Source: a bacterium UBA3756 (GTDB lineage Bacteria > Bacteroidota > Bacteroidia > Bacteroidales > Bacteroidaceae). Taken from it: a stretch of DNA of 10,749 bases. Shown in pieces: positions 1-6,999 of this stretch. Positions within the stretch are counted from its first letter, which is position 1; the number at the start of each line of letters is the position of its first letter. Both the position numbers and the translations under genes were made by a program. Below the pieces are notes generated by a model that saw only the letters and a list, made by a program, of their open reading frames with translations, did not search any database and was not told the origin of the DNA. The stretch is taken from NCBI GenBank assembly GCA_002371695.1, contig DFGG01000123.1:1-10749 (forward strand), given 5' to 3'.

Positions 1-621
1 GGGGCCTACCATCAGCTGAACATTCGAGGCTGAGAGGTTCTTCTTCGAGTTCTTGTACTTGGCCTCGAAGTCTTGTCTGACCACTGTTCCCCTCGGAATT
101 ACGTAGGCACCGAGCAACAGGTTCACTACTGCGATAAGGGCGGCTGATATCATGTATGGCCTGATAAGCCGTCTGAAACTGACGCCTGCTGCCAACATGG
201 CGATGATCTCTGAGTTGCCCGCAAGCTTCGAGGTGAAGAAGATGACGGCAATGAACACGAACAACGGCGAGAACAGGTTGGAGAAGTAGGGCACGAAGTT
301 GGCGTAGTAGTCGAGTACGATAGCCTTCAGAGGTGCACCGTAGGTTGAGAACTTCGCCAGGTTCTCGTTGACGTCGAACACGATGGCAATGCTGATAATC
401 AGCATGATGGAATAGATGTAGGTACCGATAAACTTGGCGATGATGTATTGGTCGAGCCGTTTCAGATAGCGGAAGGGGTTGAGGTATTTCAGCACGCGCA
501 GCCAGCCGAACCACTTCTTCATAAACCTGCAGAAGGCTCTCCACCCCCTGGAAACTGATCTCCGGCGGTGGTATCTCTTTACGTGTTCCCTGATTTGCGA
601 AAAGTCTTTCTTTCTGCTCAT
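1..621 (-). CDS. LptF/LptG (YjgP/YjgQ) family permease, partial (C-terminus beyond window)
   Basis: This is the N-terminal 207 residues of an inner-membrane permease of the LptF/LptG family. Partner proteins of this family form the transmembrane part of the ABC exporter that extracts lipopolysaccharide and passes it to the periplasmic LptC/A bridge. Visible hydrophobic segments lie at about residues 60-82, 106-130 and 156-176. They are separated by the family-typical stretch around residues 131-156 (SKLAGNSEIIAMLAAGVSFR followed by RLIRPYM). The ATG at 619-621 overlaps the tgt stop as ATGA, which fixes the start and implies translational coupling. The product then carries a basic, hydrophilic N-terminal extension of about 50 residues before the first membrane segment. 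A shorter start at Met34 (about 522) is possible and would be closer to the usual family length. I cannot tell LptF from LptG with confidence. The reading frame is open to base 1. Confidence 0.88.
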   Translation of the reverse strand, partial: MSRKKDFSQIREHVKRYHRRRSVSRGWRAFCRFMKKWFGWLRVLKYLNPFRYLKRLDQYIIAKFIGTYIYSIMLIISIAIVFDVNENLAKFSTYGAPLKAIVLDYYANFVPYFSNLFSPLFVFIAVIFFTSKLAGNSEIIAMLAAGVSFRRLIRPYMISAALIAVVNLLLGAYVIPRGTVVRQDFEAKYKNSKKNLSASNVQLMVGP

Positions 622-1760
622 CGTCTCTGTCCTAATTGTTCTATCACAGAGCGCTTCCATTGGGTAAAGTCTCCGTTTATAATATGTTCTCGTGCATCGG
701 TGACCAGCCTCAGGTAGAAGGCCAGATTATGGATGGAGGCTATCTGCATGGCCAGGAGTTCCTGGGCCTTGAAGAGGTGGTGCAGGTAGGCCTTCGAGTG
801 TATGCGGTCTATGTCACACCCGTCGGGGTCGATGGGTGAGAAGTCGTCCTCCCATTTCTTGTTGCGCATGTTCATCGTGCCTTCGTAGGTGAAGAGCATG
901 GCATTCCTGCCGTTACGGGTGGGCATCACACAGTCGAACATGTCCACACCGCGCTCTATGGCCTCAAGGATGTTTTGCGGGGTACCCACACCCATGAGAT
1001 AACGGGGACGATCCTTGGGCAGGATCTCGTTGACCACTTCAATCATTTCGTACATCACCTCCGTAGGTTCTCCCACAGCCAGTCCTCCGATACTGACACC
1101 GCCACCGTCATTCAGCTGTCCGAGCATGTCGACCACATGCTTGGCTGCGTCCTGGCGCAGATCCTTATAGGCGCAGCCCTGCACAATGGGGAAGAGGGTC
1201 TGCCGATAGCCGTAGAGGGGCTCTGTGGCGTTGAATCGCTTGACGCAGCGTTCCAGCCAGCGCTGGGTCAGCCGGAGGCTCTTCTCGGCATAGTGGTAGT
1301 CGCTATCTCCCGGAGGGCACTCGTCGAAGGCCATCATGATGTCGGCTCCAATGACGCGCTGGGTGTCCATCACGTTCTCCGGGGTGAATATGTGCTTCGA
1401 ACCGTCAATATGGCTGCGGAACTCACATCCCTCCTCACGCAGTTTACGGATGCCAGTCAGCGAGAAGACCTGAAAGCCGCCTGAGTCGGTCAGTATCGGA
1501 CGGTCCCAGGTGTTGAACCGATGCAGTCCGCCAGCCTTGCGCAGGATGTCAAGACCGGGGCGCAGATAGAGGTGGTAGGTGTTGCCCAGGATGATCTGGG
1601 CCTTCACCTGCTGGCGCAATTCCGAGAAATGCACACCTTTCACAGAACCCACCGTACCGACGGGCATGAAGATGGGGGTGCGTATCTCGCCGTGGTCAGT
1701 CTTAATCAGACCTGCACGGGCGTCTGAGGCATTGTCGCTATGCTGTACTTCGAATGTCAT
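618..1760 (-). CDS. tgt: Queuine/preQ1 tRNA-guanine transglycosylase
   Basis: This enzyme exchanges guanine-34 in the anticodon of Asp, Asn, His and Tyr tRNAs for preQ1, the queuosine precursor. The 380-residue length is normal for bacterial Tgt. Catalytic landmarks are present: the general acid/base Asp92 in TDSGGFQVFSL, the substrate pocket AFDECPP (Asp146, Cys148), VQG near 193-195, GGLAVGE at 225-231, and the nucleophile Asp276 in FDCVMPTRNGRNA. The C-terminal zinc site is unusual. The family's Cys-x-Cys-x2-Cys...His pattern appears here as GCDIDRI (315 onward), keeping only Cys315 and His344 and replacing the other two cysteines with isoleucine. The gene starts inside the lon stop (ATGA at 1757-1760) and ends inside the next start (ATGA at 618-621), so it is the middle gene of a lon-tgt-permease operon. 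Confidence 0.96.
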   Translation of the reverse strand: MTFEVQHSDNASDARAGLIKTDHGEIRTPIFMPVGTVGSVKGVHFSELRQQVKAQIILGNTYHLYLRPGLDILRKAGGLHRFNTWDRPILTDSGGFQVFSLTGIRKLREEGCEFRSHIDGSKHIFTPENVMDTQRVIGADIMMAFDECPPGDSDYHYAEKSLRLTQRWLERCVKRFNATEPLYGYRQTLFPIVQGCAYKDLRQDAAKHVVDMLGQLNDGGGVSIGGLAVGEPTEVMYEMIEVVNEILPKDRPRYLMGVGTPQNILEAIERGVDMFDCVMPTRNGRNAMLFTYEGTMNMRNKKWEDDFSPIDPDGCDIDRIHSKAYLHHLFKAQELLAMQIASIHNLAFYLRLVTDAREHIINGDFTQWKRSVIEQLGQRR

Positions 1761-4213
1761 TTCTTCTTGTCGTCCTCCTCGGCAATCTCAAACTTCAGGG
1801 GATTATCTACGATTTCATCGGTCAGGGCGAAGTTCCACACGTCCTGCACGTTCTCCACATAGTGGAAAGTGACGCCTTTCAGGTACATGTCTGGGATTTC
1901 GAGGATGTCCTTCTCATTCTCGCGGCACATCACGATGTCGGTGATTCCGGCCCGCTTGGCAGCGAGGATCTTCTCCTTGATACCTCCCACTGGCAATACC
2001 TTGCCGCGCAGGGTTATCTCACCCGTCATGGCGGTGTTCTTACGCACCTTGCGCTGGGTGAGGGCCGAGGCAATCGAGGTGGCTATGGTGATACCGGCCG
2101 ACGGACCGTCCTTGGGAGTGGCTCCCTCGGGCACGTGGATATGGATGTTCCAGTTGTCGAAAATGCGGTAGTCCAGGTGCAGCGTATCAGCATGGGCCTT
2201 CACGTATTCCAGAGCCAGGATGGCCGATTCCTTCATCACGTCACCCAGGTTGCCCGTCAGTGTCAGCTTACCGGTCTTGCCCCTCGAGAGGGAGGTCTCT
2301 ATGAACAGTATCTCGCCGCCCACGCTTGTCCAGGCCAGTCCGGTCACCACGCCGGCATAGTCGTTGCCCTGATAGATGTCACGGTAGAATGGGGGCTTTC
2401 CCAGCAGGTCTTCCAGTTCGGCGGGGGTGATCTTCACCTTCGAGGGCGTACCGTCGAGCAGATGCTTGTAGGCTATCTTGCGCAGGGCTTTGTTGACCAT
2501 CTTCTCCAACTGTCTGACACCGCTCTCACGGGTGTACTGCTCGATAATCTTCTCGATGGCAGGCTTGGTGAACGTCGGCTTGTTCTTCGGGATGTTCAGA
2601 CCGGTATTGTCCAGCTCGCGGGGTATCAGGTGACGCTTTGCAATCTCTATTTTCTCCTCCGTGATATAGCCGCTCACCTCGATAATCTCCATTCGGTCGA
2701 GCAGGGGCTTGGGGATGGTGCTCAGATTGTTGGCCGTTGCCACGAAGAGCACCTTCGAGAGGTCGTAGTCCACGTCGAGGTAGTTGTCGTGGAAGGCATT
2801 GTTCTGCTCCGGGTCGAGCACTTCAAGCATGGCCGAGGCAGGGTCGCCGTTATGGGTCATCTGCGTCACCTTGTCGATCTCATCGAGGATGAACACGGGG
2901 TTGGAGGAGCCTGCCTTCTGTATCGACTTGATGATACGGCCGGGCATGGCGCCGATATAGGTGCGACGGTGTCCGCGTATCTCTGCCTCGTCATGCAGAC
3001 CGCCGAGTGATACCCGCACGTACTTGCGCTTCATGGCTGCCGCTATCGACTTGCCCAGCGAGGTCTTACCCACGCCTGGAGGGCCGTAGAGGCAGAGGAT
3101 GGGACTCTTCAGGTCGCCCCTCAGCGAGAGCACGGCCATGTATTCGAGTATGCGCTCCTTCACCTTCTCCATGCCGTAGTGGTCCTGGTCGAGTATCTTC
3201 TGCGCACGGCTCAGGTCGAGGTCGTCCTCGGTATATTCGCCCCAGGGCAGGTTCACCATCGTCTGGAGATAGTTCAGCAGCACGTTGAAGTCGGGACTCT
3301 GGGGATTCAGGTTGTCCAGCTTGTCGGCTTCCTTGTAGAAGTGGTCGGCCACCTCCTTCGTCCATTTCTTGCCTTCTGCCTTGCGCAGCAGTTCGGCCTT
3401 CTCGGGCGACGACTCTCCGTGGGCTATCTCTGCTTGCAGGTTCTTGATCTGCTGCTGCAGGAAGTAGTTGCGTTGCTGTTCGTCGATGTCTTCACGGGTC
3501 TTGTTGCGGATGTCGGCTTTCAGTGTCAGCAGGTTGATGTCGCGGTTGATGAGCTTCATCACATTGAACAGGCGCTCCTTCACATCGTCAATGCGGAGCA
3601 GGCTGACCTTGTCCTTCACCGAGAAGGGCATACTGGTGCACACGAAGCTCAGGGCCATGATATCGTTGGTGATGTTGCGGATGGCAAAGTTGGCCTCGTC
3701 GGGAATGTCTTCATTGATTTCCACATAGCGCGTCACCTGTTCACGCAGGTCGAGCATAGCGGTCTTAAACTCCTTGTCTTTCTTCTGGGGCTCCAGTTCT
3801 TGCAGCGGTTCCACCTCGAATTCCAGGTAGGGCAGGCTCTTCAGCTGCCGCCCTAACCTCAGGCGGCCATAGGTCTGTACGATGACCGTCACATTGTTGT
3901 TAGGCAGTGTCAGTATCCTCATCACCTTGGCGTACACGCCCGTCTCATAGAGGTCGTCTTTCTGGGGGTCGTCCACTTCCGGGTTGCGCTGGGGTACCAC
4001 GCCGATTATCTGGTTCTTCTTCTCTGCTTTCTGCACGAGCGCCATGCTGGTCTCACGTCCGATCAGGATGGGATTCACCACCCCGGGGAACAGCACGAGA
4101 TTGCGTACGGCCAGTACAGGCACTACCGATGGGGTGTGCTCATTCAGCAGGTCTTGTAGGTCTCCGTCTATGTCAGCTATCATTTGGAAGGCTGTATTTT
4201 TCTCTTGACTCAT
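1757..4213 (-). CDS. lon: ATP-dependent Lon protease (endopeptidase La)
   Basis: This is a full-length (818 aa) cytoplasmic Lon protease, which unfolds and degrades misfolded and regulatory proteins. An N-terminal substrate-recognition (LAN) domain covers about residues 30-235 and is followed by a helical, Gln-rich segment (about 240-345). The AAA+ module has Walker A GPPGVGKT (377-384), Walker B VFILDE (440-445), a sensor Asn in ATANN (492-496) and the arginine finger in LLDRME (Arg507). The C-terminal protease domain (about 615-800) has the catalytic Ser705 in PKDGPSAG and Lys748 in GGIKEK. The tail is acidic then lysine-rich (EEDDKKK). The ATG at 4211-4213 follows an A-rich leader of roughly 50 nt downstream of a Bacteroidetes -7 element. 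The stop overlaps the tgt start. Lon is often stress-induced, but no heat-shock operator is evident in the leader. Confidence 0.98.
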   Translation of the reverse strand: MSQEKNTAFQMIADIDGDLQDLLNEHTPSVVPVLAVRNLVLFPGVVNPILIGRETSMALVQKAEKKNQIIGVVPQRNPEVDDPQKDDLYETGVYAKVMRILTLPNNNVTVIVQTYGRLRLGRQLKSLPYLEFEVEPLQELEPQKKDKEFKTAMLDLREQVTRYVEINEDIPDEANFAIRNITNDIMALSFVCTSMPFSVKDKVSLLRIDDVKERLFNVMKLINRDINLLTLKADIRNKTREDIDEQQRNYFLQQQIKNLQAEIAHGESSPEKAELLRKAEGKKWTKEVADHFYKEADKLDNLNPQSPDFNVLLNYLQTMVNLPWGEYTEDDLDLSRAQKILDQDHYGMEKVKERILEYMAVLSLRGDLKSPILCLYGPPGVGKTSLGKSIAAAMKRKYVRVSLGGLHDEAEIRGHRRTYIGAMPGRIIKSIQKAGSSNPVFILDEIDKVTQMTHNGDPASAMLEVLDPEQNNAFHDNYLDVDYDLSKVLFVATANNLSTIPKPLLDRMEIIEVSGYITEEKIEIAKRHLIPRELDNTGLNIPKNKPTFTKPAIEKIIEQYTRESGVRQLEKMVNKALRKIAYKHLLDGTPSKVKITPAELEDLLGKPPFYRDIYQGNDYAGVVTGLAWTSVGGEILFIETSLSRGKTGKLTLTGNLGDVMKESAILALEYVKAHADTLHLDYRIFDNWNIHIHVPEGATPKDGPSAGITIATSIASALTQRKVRKNTAMTGEITLRGKVLPVGGIKEKILAAKRAGITDIVMCRENEKDILEIPDMYLKGVTFHYVENVQDVWNFALTDEIVDNPLKFEIAEEDDKKK

Positions 4214-4266
4214 CTTTGTCTTATTACTTTTTTCCCTTTTACCTTGTATTTTTTATTTTTTCGGGT

Positions 4267-4275
4267 GCAAAGGTA
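4267..4275 (-). promoter_or_regulatory. lon operon promoter, -7 element
   Basis: Read on the minus strand this is TACCTTTGC, an exact match to the Bacteroidetes TAnnTTTGC -7 box. It would start transcription about 45-50 nt upstream of the lon ATG. No clear TTTG -33 box lies 19-21 nt further upstream; that position is occupied by the AATTAAG heptamer repeats. Confidence 0.7.
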
Positions 4276-4283
4276 CTAATATT

Positions 4284-4318
4284 AATTAAGAATTAAGAAT
4301 TAAGAATTAAGAATTAAC
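4284..4318. repeat. Heptamer tandem repeat (AATTAAG)x5
   Basis: There are four exact copies of AATTAAG (4284-4311) and a fifth ending in C instead of G (4312-4318). They lie between the divergent lon and trmN6 -7 elements, where the -33 boxes of both promoters would be expected. The array is short enough to vary by slippage. Confidence 0.92.
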
Positions 4319-4328
4319 AAATAATTAG

Positions 4329-4337
4329 TATCTTTGC
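4329..4337 (+). promoter_or_regulatory. trmN6 promoter, -7 element (leaderless transcript likely)
   Basis: TATCTTTGC matches the TAnnTTTGC consensus and ends only 7 nt before the trmN6 ATG at 4345. Because the start point normally lies a few bases past this element, the mRNA should begin at or within a few nucleotides of the start codon. No convincing TTTG -33 box is present in the heptamer repeats upstream. Confidence 0.75.
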
Positions 4338-4344
4338 ACCCAAA

Positions 4345-5055
4345 ATGAGCAAAGATCACTTCGAATTCCGCCATTTCATCGTCAGGCAGGACCGTTGTGC
4401 GATGAAAGTGGGCACCGACGGCACACTCGTCGGGGCTTGGGCTGAGATGGCCGTAGGCGAGGGGAGGGTGCTCGATATCGGCACCGGCACCGGACTGATT
4501 GCCCTGATGATGGCCCAGCGATATCCTGCTTGCTGGGTGAAGGCCATCGACATCGACCCTGAGGCCTGTCTGCAGGCTGCAAGGAATGTGGAGGAGTCTC
4601 CCTTTGCCGACCGCATTGAGGTGATTCTGGCCGATGTGGCCGACTTCACGGCCGAGGAGCGATTCGATGCCATTGTCAGCAACCCGCCTTACTTCCAGTC
4701 ATCGCTTGAGTGCCCCGACAGTCAGCGTACCACTGCCCGCCACACATCCTCGCTGAGTTATGCCTCGCTCATCAGTTCGGCCTTCCGCCTGCTCAAAGAT
4801 GATGGCAGATTCTCACTGATAATTCCTGACGACTGCCTCAGCAGCCTGATGGCTGAAATCCACCTGAGGGGATTCTTCGTCTCACGCCACTGGTCTGTCA
4901 GGACTACGCCCGCAAAGCCTCCAAAGCGTCACTTAATCGAAATTATAAAACATCCTGTTGATGAGATAAATATAAACGATTGCGTATTACAGATTTCCTC
5001 TGGAGAACGGAGTCCTTGGTACCAGGAACTCACGCGTGACTTCTATATCCGTTAA
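4345..5055 (+). CDS. trmN6: tRNA1(Val) (adenine37-N6)-methyltransferase
   Basis: This SAM-dependent methyltransferase of the YfiC/TrmN6 family makes m6A37 next to the anticodon of tRNA1(Val). The 236-residue protein opens with the family-typical FIVRQDRCAMKVGTDGTLVG (11-30) and has the SAM-binding motif I DIGTGTG at 44-50. An acidic motif II follows (AIDIDP, about 67-72). The catalytic N6-adenine motif NPPY is at 113-116 (VSNPPYFQSS). The start at 4345 is supported by close alignment of residues 1-30 with the expected N-terminus, even though it leaves almost no leader after the promoter. The hydrolase gene begins 30 nt downstream on the same strand and is probably cotranscribed. Related N6-methyltransferases share the NPPY core, but the RCAMKVGTDG segment makes TrmN6 by far the best call. 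Confidence 0.92.
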   Translation: MSKDHFEFRHFIVRQDRCAMKVGTDGTLVGAWAEMAVGEGRVLDIGTGTGLIALMMAQRYPACWVKAIDIDPEACLQAARNVEESPFADRIEVILADVADFTAEERFDAIVSNPPYFQSSLECPDSQRTTARHTSSLSYASLISSAFRLLKDDGRFSLIIPDDCLSSLMAEIHLRGFFVSRHWSVRTTPAKPPKRHLIEIIKHPVDEININDCVLQISSGERSPWYQELTRDFYIR

Positions 5056-5085
5056 CCGCTTCAAATATCCAATCCTCAATATTCA

Positions 5086-5850
5086 ATGAAAGTTACAATC
5101 CTACAGACAGACATAGAGTGGGGGAATCCCCAGGAAAACATTCGCCGGGCAGAGTGTCTGATGGCAGAAGCCCCTGACTCTGACCTCTACGTATTGCCAG
5201 AGATGTGGGCCACAGGCTTCGCCACCGATCCTCATGGTATCGCCGAAGTGGAGGCTGAATCCGTTGCCCTCCGATGGATGCGGCAGACCGCCCATGACCG
5301 TCAGTGTGCCTTTAGCGGAAGCCTCGCCATCATGACGGGAGACACCTACCGCAACCGCCACTATTTCATCGACGGCCGTTCACGGACAGAGGCCTGTTAC
5401 GACAAGCACCACCTCTTCTCCTACGGCCACGAAGATCGATACTACAAGCCTGGCGACAGTCATACCATCGTAGACTACATGGGATTCCGCTTCCTGCTGC
5501 TCACCTGCTACGACCTGCGGTTCCCCGTCTGGAGCCGTTATGCCGACAATCTGCAGTTCGATGCCATCATCTGCGTGGCCAACTGGCCTGAGTCGCGCCA
5601 GAACGCCTTCCAGATACTCACCCGGGCCCGGGCCATCGAGAATCAGGCTTACCTCATCGCCTGCAACAGGGTGGGCGACGACCAGTATTGCCACTACCGG
5701 GGCCAGAGTGCCGTCGTCAGCCCTATTGGCAAGACGCTGGCAGCCTGTCCTCCCAATCGCCCCGCCACAGCCACATTCATCCTCGACATGGAGCGACTGC
5801 AGCATATCCGCCAGAAGTTCCAGGTGCTCCAGGAGCGCGACAGGCCATAA
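5086..5850 (+). CDS. Carbon-nitrogen hydrolase, YafV/omega-amidase type
   Basis: This 254-residue nitrilase-superfamily enzyme has the complete Glu-Lys-Cys catalytic triad: Glu39 in LPEMWATGF, Lys107 in YDKHHLFS and Cys141 in LLTCYDLRFPVW. The MW(A/G)TGF and CYDLRFPVW signatures fit the YafV/Nit2-like omega-amidases. These hydrolyse 2-oxoglutaramate or 2-oxosuccinamate to the 2-oxoacid and ammonia, a repair step after glutamine transaminations. I infer that substrate from motif resemblance; it is not proven. The protein is cytoplasmic, with no signal peptide. It follows trmN6 by 30 nt with no promoter between them, so the two probably form an operon. Its stop codon touches the A-tract of a terminator serving the convergent HU-like gene, which may also stop transcription from this side. 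Confidence 0.88.
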   Translation: MKVTILQTDIEWGNPQENIRRAECLMAEAPDSDLYVLPEMWATGFATDPHGIAEVEAESVALRWMRQTAHDRQCAFSGSLAIMTGDTYRNRHYFIDGRSRTEACYDKHHLFSYGHEDRYYKPGDSHTIVDYMGFRFLLLTCYDLRFPVWSRYADNLQFDAIICVANWPESRQNAFQILTRARAIENQAYLIACNRVGDDQYCHYRGQSAVVSPIGKTLAACPPNRPATATFILDMERLQHIRQKFQVLQERDRP

Positions 5851-5877
5851 AAAAGCCCCTCCCTGATTGGGGAGGGG
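5849..5877 (-). terminator. Rho-independent terminator of the HU-like gene
   Basis: An 8-bp perfect G+C-rich stem (5856-5863 CCCCTCCC with 5870-5877 GGGAGGGG) has a 6-nt loop. On the minus strand it is followed by six U residues (A-tract 5849-5854), as in an intrinsic terminator for the gene ending at 5903. In the plus direction there is no U-tract after the stem, so termination of the hydrolase transcript here would be less efficient. Confidence 0.85.
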
Positions 5878-5902
5878 TCGCGAGAGGTACGGGCCAGAGA
5901 GG

Positions 5903-6478
5903 TCATCCTTCTCCGCCACCGCCGTTGGCAGCATTCTTCTGCTCGGAGATCCAGGTGTCCAGGGGCACGGTCTTGTAGCCCCACTTCTTTTTCTTGGGAT
6001 CAGTCTCCCCGGGCGTCAGGTCTACAGCCTCCAGCACGCCGTCGGTAGTGAACGAGCACTTATCCTTGAAGGCCCTCGAGGTGATCTTGTCGTCGGTCTC
6101 ACCCTCAGGCAGGAAACGGATGTGGACACCGGCGATGTAGAGCTCCGGGTTCCAATTGCCGGCCTTCAGGTCAGCCTCCGAAATACCGCCTTTCTCGCTC
6201 TCTACCATGGGCGAGAAGGTGCCCAGACCGTCGAGCTTGATTGGGTTGCCTTCTGCCAGCAGGTGAGCCATACAGAAGACGGCCTTGGTCACTACACCCT
6301 CGATGATGTCGCGCGAGTAGATCGTCTTGTGATCCTCCATGTGGTCGCACAGACCGCGCATCGAGATGGTCTTACGCTTGGCTGCCTCAGGGAAATACTT
6401 GCTGTAGGCGCTGGATGACGAGTTGCGATTCTGTCGCAGCACGATTCCAAACTGTGGATTCTTTACTTGGTTGCTCAT
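5903..6478 (-). CDS. HU-like DNA-binding protein (Bacteroidales HU-HIG type)
   Basis: This 191-residue protein has the architecture of Bacteroidales HU-related proteins. An N-terminal strand (NPQFGIVLRQNR, 7-18) comes first, then a helical segment (about 35-75, RKTISMRGLCDHMEDH onward), then the HU-type beta motif GNPIKLDGLGTFSP (77-90). After the HU-like fold the C-terminus is longer than in classical HU (about 90 aa). It ends in a lysine patch (PKKKKWGY, 161-168) and a glycine-rich tail (GGGGEG). It probably binds DNA non-specifically or architecturally; its exact role is unknown. It lacks a signal peptide. It has its own promoter and terminator, so it is monocistronic, and it diverges from a DUF4248-type gene, a pairing I recall from Bacteroidales genomes. 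The start ATG at 6476-6478 follows an A-rich leader with no Shine-Dalgarno, as is usual here. Confidence 0.82.
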   Translation of the reverse strand: MSNQVKNPQFGIVLRQNRNSSSSAYSKYFPEAAKRKTISMRGLCDHMEDHKTIYSRDIIEGVVTKAVFCMAHLLAEGNPIKLDGLGTFSPMVESEKGGISEADLKAGNWNPELYIAGVHIRFLPEGETDDKITSRAFKDKCSFTTDGVLEAVDLTPGETDPKKKKWGYKTVPLDTWISEQKNAANGGGGEG

Positions 6479-6575
6479 AATTGTGTTTGTGTTTGTGATG
6501 TTAAACGTTTTGGTTCGTCAGAAGAGTCCCTTTCAACCTCTGCAGCGGCATCCACCGTCTCAACTGATTTCCATT

Positions 6576-6607
6576 GCAAAGATACAAAAAATCTCCGAAT
6601 CCCACAA
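6576..6607 (-). promoter_or_regulatory. Promoter of the HU-like gene
   Basis: On the minus strand, TTG (6605-6607) is followed after 20 nt by TATCTTTGC (6576-6584), a good Bacteroidetes promoter. It implies a leader of roughly 90-95 nt before the ATG at 6478, long enough to hold post-transcriptional control, though I see no recognisable riboswitch in it. Confidence 0.7.
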
Positions 6608-6649
6608 GTTTTCAACCACTTTATTTCCCTCCGGAAGTTATTTTGACCG

Positions 6650-6667
6650 TTAGTGTCAATTAGTGTC
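6650..6667. repeat. Direct repeat TTAGTGTC x2, 10-bp phased, candidate operator
   Basis: TTAGTGTC occurs at 6650-6657 and again at 6660-6667, offset by exactly 10 bp, about one helical turn. It sits just upstream of the DUF4248 -33 box (6675) and about 43 bp behind the divergent HU promoter. A dimeric or repeat-binding regulator could use it; this is inference. Confidence 0.5.
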
Positions 6668-6674
6668 CGTAATA

Positions 6675-6707
6675 TTTGGTAATGTCACGGATTTTTGCTA
6701 ACTTTGC
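6675..6707 (+). promoter_or_regulatory. Promoter of the DUF4248-type gene
   Basis: TTTG (6675-6678), a 20-nt spacer and TAACTTTGC (6699-6707) match the full Bacteroidetes promoter consensus. The leader to the ATG at 6733 would be about 20 nt. Confidence 0.8.
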
Positions 6708-6732
6708 ACTATCATTTTAAGCTCGTTAAGTT

Positions 6733-6960
6733 ATGAATAAAGAATCATCCATACGCTTCTACGGCCGCACCGAACTGGCCCGTCTCTACTCACCCTTCAC
6801 CACCGACCGCACGGCCTGGCGCCGGCTTCAGTCCCTCATCACCGCCACGCCAGGCCTCCAGGAATCCCTCACAGCCCTCGGCTACCGCACCAGCCAGCGC
6901 AACTTCACGCCCCAACAGGTTGCCCTGCTCTTCGACACAATCGGGCGCCCCGAATCATGA
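6733..6960 (+). CDS. Small DUF4248-type protein
   Basis: This 75-residue, basic, soluble protein resembles the Bacteroidales DUF4248 family. The N-terminal FYGRTELARLYSP (9-21), a central helix with paired Arg (AWRRLQSLI, 28-36) and the C-terminal FTPQQVALLFDTIGRP (58-73) follow the family pattern. The spacing suggests a compact helix-turn-helix-like fold, but no function is established and I infer only possible nucleic-acid binding. It has a strong promoter of its own, and the preceding gene, transcribed the other way, encodes an HU-like protein. In Bacteroidales such genes often precede primase or VirE-like genes of mobile elements. Here the next gene is instead convergent and unrelated, so this may be a reduced copy of that arrangement. 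Confidence 0.72.
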   Translation: MNKESSIRFYGRTELARLYSPFTTDRTAWRRLQSLITATPGLQESLTALGYRTSQRNFTPQQVALLFDTIGRPES

Positions 6961-6972
6961 CAGATCGGGCGT

Positions 6973-6999
6973 GCAGGTATGCTGACTTGCTTATTTTTT
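6973..6999 (+). terminator. Weak intrinsic terminator after the DUF4248-type gene
   Basis: A 6-bp stem with one G-U pair (6973-6978 GCAGGT with 6985-6990 ACTTGC, 6-nt loop) is followed by TTATTTTTT (6991-6999). It lies in the 30-nt gap between convergent genes and runs into the 3' end of the lipoprotein gene. The stem is short, so the call is tentative. Confidence 0.35.

Larger units (their letters stand above)
4263..4341. repeat. 18-bp inverted repeat embracing the divergent lon/trmN6 promoters
   Basis: The left arm 4263-4280 (GGGTGCAAAGGTACTAAT) and right arm 4324-4341 (ATTAGTATCTTTGCACCC) are reverse complements at 17 of 18 positions. They are separated by 43 bp that includes a heptamer tandem repeat. 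Each arm contains the -7 element of one of the two divergent promoters, so the promoters are near-identical mirror images well beyond the 9-bp consensus. Confidence 0.9.

Noticed and set aside
1754..3010. Long plus-strand open frame of 418 codons opposite lon
   Set aside because: It is antisense to clearly conserved Lon domains, has no promoter or family resemblance, and arises from G+C-biased third codon positions.
4284..4318. Possible CRISPR-like array
   Set aside because: The 7-bp units are head-to-tail without spacers, so this is a simple tandem repeat.
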